From contig DLGP01000024.1 of assembly GCA_002482765.1 (NCBI GenBank), positions 1 through 7,139 on the forward strand: DNA of 7,139 bases. Reading direction: 5' to 3'. The stretch comes from Alphaproteobacteria bacterium UBA7691. Its GTDB lineage: Bacteria > Pseudomonadota > Alphaproteobacteria > Ferrovibrionales > Ferrovibrionaceae. Under the pieces are notes generated by a model. It saw nothing but the letters and a program-made list of their open reading frames with translations. It did no database searches and was not told where the DNA came from. The translations under genes were made by a program, and so were the position numbers. Shown here in pieces: positions 5,742-7,139 of this stretch (its first letter is position 1; each line of letters opens with the position of its first letter).

Positions 5742-5745
5742 GGAG
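5742..5745 (+). promoter_or_regulatory. purF ribosome binding site that helps choose among three ATGs
   Basis: GGAG lies 2, 5 and 8 bases before three consecutive in-frame ATG codons at 5748, 5751 and 5754. Normal spacing favours 5754, with 5751 possible and 5748 least likely. Confidence 0.55.
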
Positions 5746-5753
5746 CAATGATG

Positions 5754-7139
5754 ATGCTGCACACCAATCCCTATGACGATGACAAGCTGCGTGAGGAATG
5801 CGGCATCTTCGGCATTTATGGCAACCCCGACGCGGCGGCCAACACCGTGCTTGGCCTGCATGCCTTGCAGCATCGTGGCCAGGAAGCCGCCGGCGTAGTC
5901 ACCTTCCATGAGGGCCGCTTCAACGGCCATCGTGCGCTGGGCCATGTGGCGCCGAATTTCTCCTCCGAAAAGGTGATCAAGGACCTGCCGGGCGATGCCT
6001 CGATCGGCCATGTGCGCTATTCCACCAGCGGCGACACCCTGCTGCGTAATGTGCAGCCGATCTATGCCGATCTCAGCTTCGGCGGCTTTGCCGTGGCGCA
6101 TAACGGCAACCTGACCAACGCGCTCACCCTGCGCAACCAGCTGGTGGATCGCGGCGCCATCTTCCAGAGCACCATGGATACCGAGGTGATCACCCATCTG
6201 GTGGCGCTGAGCACCAAGGTGGGCATGGTGGAGCGGCTGATCGATGCGCTGCTGCAATTGGAAGGCGCCTATTCGCTGGTGGCGCTGACCGCCAAAAAGG
6301 TCATCGGCGTGCGCGATCCCTATGGCGTGCGGCCGCTGGTGCTGGGCAATCTGAAAGGCGCGCCGATCCTGGCTTCCGAAACCTGCGCACTGGATATCCT
6401 GGGCGCCGATTACATCCGCGATGTTGAACCCGGCGAAGTGCTGGTGATCGACAGCGAGGGTGTGCATAGCCACTTCCCCTTCCCCAAGGGGCAGAAGCGC
6501 TTCTGCGTGTTTGAATATATCTATTTCGCCCGCCCCGATTCCGTGGTGGAAGGCAGCAGCGTGTATGATGCGCGCAAGCGCATCGGCGCCGTGCTGGCGC
6601 AGGAAAGCGGCGTGGAAGCCGATGTGGTGATCCCGGTGCCGGATTCCGGCGTGCCGGCCGCCATCGGCTATGCCCAGGCTTCCGGCGTGCCGTTTGAACT
6701 TGGCATCATCCGCAACCATTATATCGGCCGCACCTTCATCGAGCCGACCGACAAGATCCGGCATTTCGGCGTCAAGCTGAAGCATAATGCCAACCGCGCC
6801 CATATCGAGGGCAAGCGGGTGATCCTGGTGGATGATTCCATCGTGCGCGGCACCACCTCCACCAAGATCGTGGAAATGGTGCGCGAGGCCGGCGCCAAGG
6901 AAGTGCATATGCGCATCGCCTCGCCGCCCACCACGCATTCCTGCTTCTATGGCATTGATACGCCGGAACGCTCGAAGCTGCTGGCCGCCACGCATACGGT
7001 TGAGGAAATGCGGCAATTCATCAAGGCCGACAGCCTGGGCTTCATTTCCATCGACGGGCTGTATCGCGCCATGGGGCAGCAAGGCCGGCCGAGTGTTGGG
7101 CCGCGGTATTGCGATGCCTGCTTCACCGGCGACTATCCG
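5754..7139 (+). CDS. purF: Amidophosphoribosyltransferase, N-terminal ~95% (3' end outside window)
   Basis: Cytoplasmic enzyme of the first committed step of purine synthesis: PRPP plus glutamine gives phosphoribosylamine, glutamate and pyrophosphate. Numbered from ATG 5754, the first 462 residues are present; the family is usually 470-510, so only the tail is missing. A short propeptide ends at the nucleophile Cys16 (EECGIFGIY), which should be unmasked by cleavage. The class-II glutaminase domain follows (LQHRGQEAAG, GHVRYST, AHNGNLTN), then the phosphoribosyltransferase domain with the PRPP loop VILVDDSIVRGTTS at 356-369. Cys251 (FCVFEYIYFARPD), Cys397 (HSCFYGIDTPE), Cys453 and Cys456 (YCDACFTGDYP) occupy the positions of the iron-sulfur ligands in B. 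subtilis-type PurF, which E. coli PurF lacks. Starting at 5748 or 5751 would add one or two Met. Only about 40 bases follow cvpA, so the two probably share a transcript. Confidence 0.97.
   Translation, partial: MLHTNPYDDDKLREECGIFGIYGNPDAAANTVLGLHALQHRGQEAAGVVTFHEGRFNGHRALGHVAPNFSSEKVIKDLPGDASIGHVRYSTSGDTLLRNVQPIYADLSFGGFAVAHNGNLTNALTLRNQLVDRGAIFQSTMDTEVITHLVALSTKVGMVERLIDALLQLEGAYSLVALTAKKVIGVRDPYGVRPLVLGNLKGAPILASETCALDILGADYIRDVEPGEVLVIDSEGVHSHFPFPKGQKRFCVFEYIYFARPDSVVEGSSVYDARKRIGAVLAQESGVEADVVIPVPDSGVPAAIGYAQASGVPFELGIIRNHYIGRTFIEPTDKIRHFGVKLKHNANRAHIEGKRVILVDDSIVRGTTSTKIVEMVREAGAKEVHMRIASPPTTHSCFYGIDTPERSKLLAATHTVEEMRQFIKADSLGFISIDGLYRAMGQQGRPSVGPRYCDACFTGDYP

Noticed and set aside
5505..7082. 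Minus-strand open frame of 525 codons opposite purF
   Set aside because: It is antisense to an unmistakable purF, has His/Gly/Ala-rich composition typical of the reverse of a GC-rich gene, and shows no family motif.
1..7139. tRNA, rRNA, riboswitch or CRISPR array
   Set aside because: No cloverleaf-like segment, rRNA signature, purine-riboswitch core before purF, or regularly spaced repeats were found on reading both strands.

Overview
The window reads as a stretch of an alphaproteobacterial chromosome. It is probably Rhodospirillales-like, inferred from the GC-rich codon use, the protein sequences and the gene order; no rRNA or other taxonomic marker is present. Six housekeeping genes all lie on the + strand. 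They form two tightly packed blocks separated by a 1.45-kb island of accessory, partly decayed sequence.

Block 1 (1-3578) holds the 3' part of alr (alanine racemase, cell-wall D-alanine), mlaE and mlaF (permease and ATPase of an MlaFE-type phospholipid ABC transporter), and radA (DNA-repair and recombination ATPase). Stop and start codons overlap at alr/mlaE (ATGA) and mlaF/radA (TGATG). Only 7 bases separate mlaE and mlaF, so the block looks like one translationally coupled operon.

The island (3579-5026) has four parts. (a) A 94-bp element bounded by CGTCAT/ATGACG, with imperfect terminal inverted repeats that each fold into a hairpin. (b) The last 49 codons of a helix-turn-helix antitoxin on the + strand, with a stop codon directly in front. 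(c) A complete toxin-antitoxin locus of the HigB/HigA (Gp49-like) type on the - strand. Its antitoxin is intact, but its toxin has two adjacent in-frame stops (TAG TAA) at codons 8-9. A good sigma70-like promoter overlaps a near-perfect 20-bp palindrome immediately upstream. (d) About 300 bp with no convincing gene, leading to cvpA. In several relatives radA, cvpA and purF are near neighbours (recalled, not checked), so this island is probably an insertion into a conserved cluster.

Block 2 (5027-7139) holds cvpA (inner-membrane CvpA/colicin V production family) and the first about 460 codons of purF (amidophosphoribosyltransferase, first committed step of purine synthesis). This cvpA-purF pairing is also known in Escherichia coli. 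The PurF carries four cysteines spaced like the iron-sulfur ligands of the Bacillus subtilis-type enzyme. It runs off the right edge of the window.

No tRNA, rRNA, CRISPR array, transposase or complete phage gene was seen. The main noteworthy content is the decayed toxin-antitoxin material: a silenced toxin beside an apparently functional antitoxin and promoter, meeting a second truncated antitoxin tail to tail. I see no clearly new multi-gene system.
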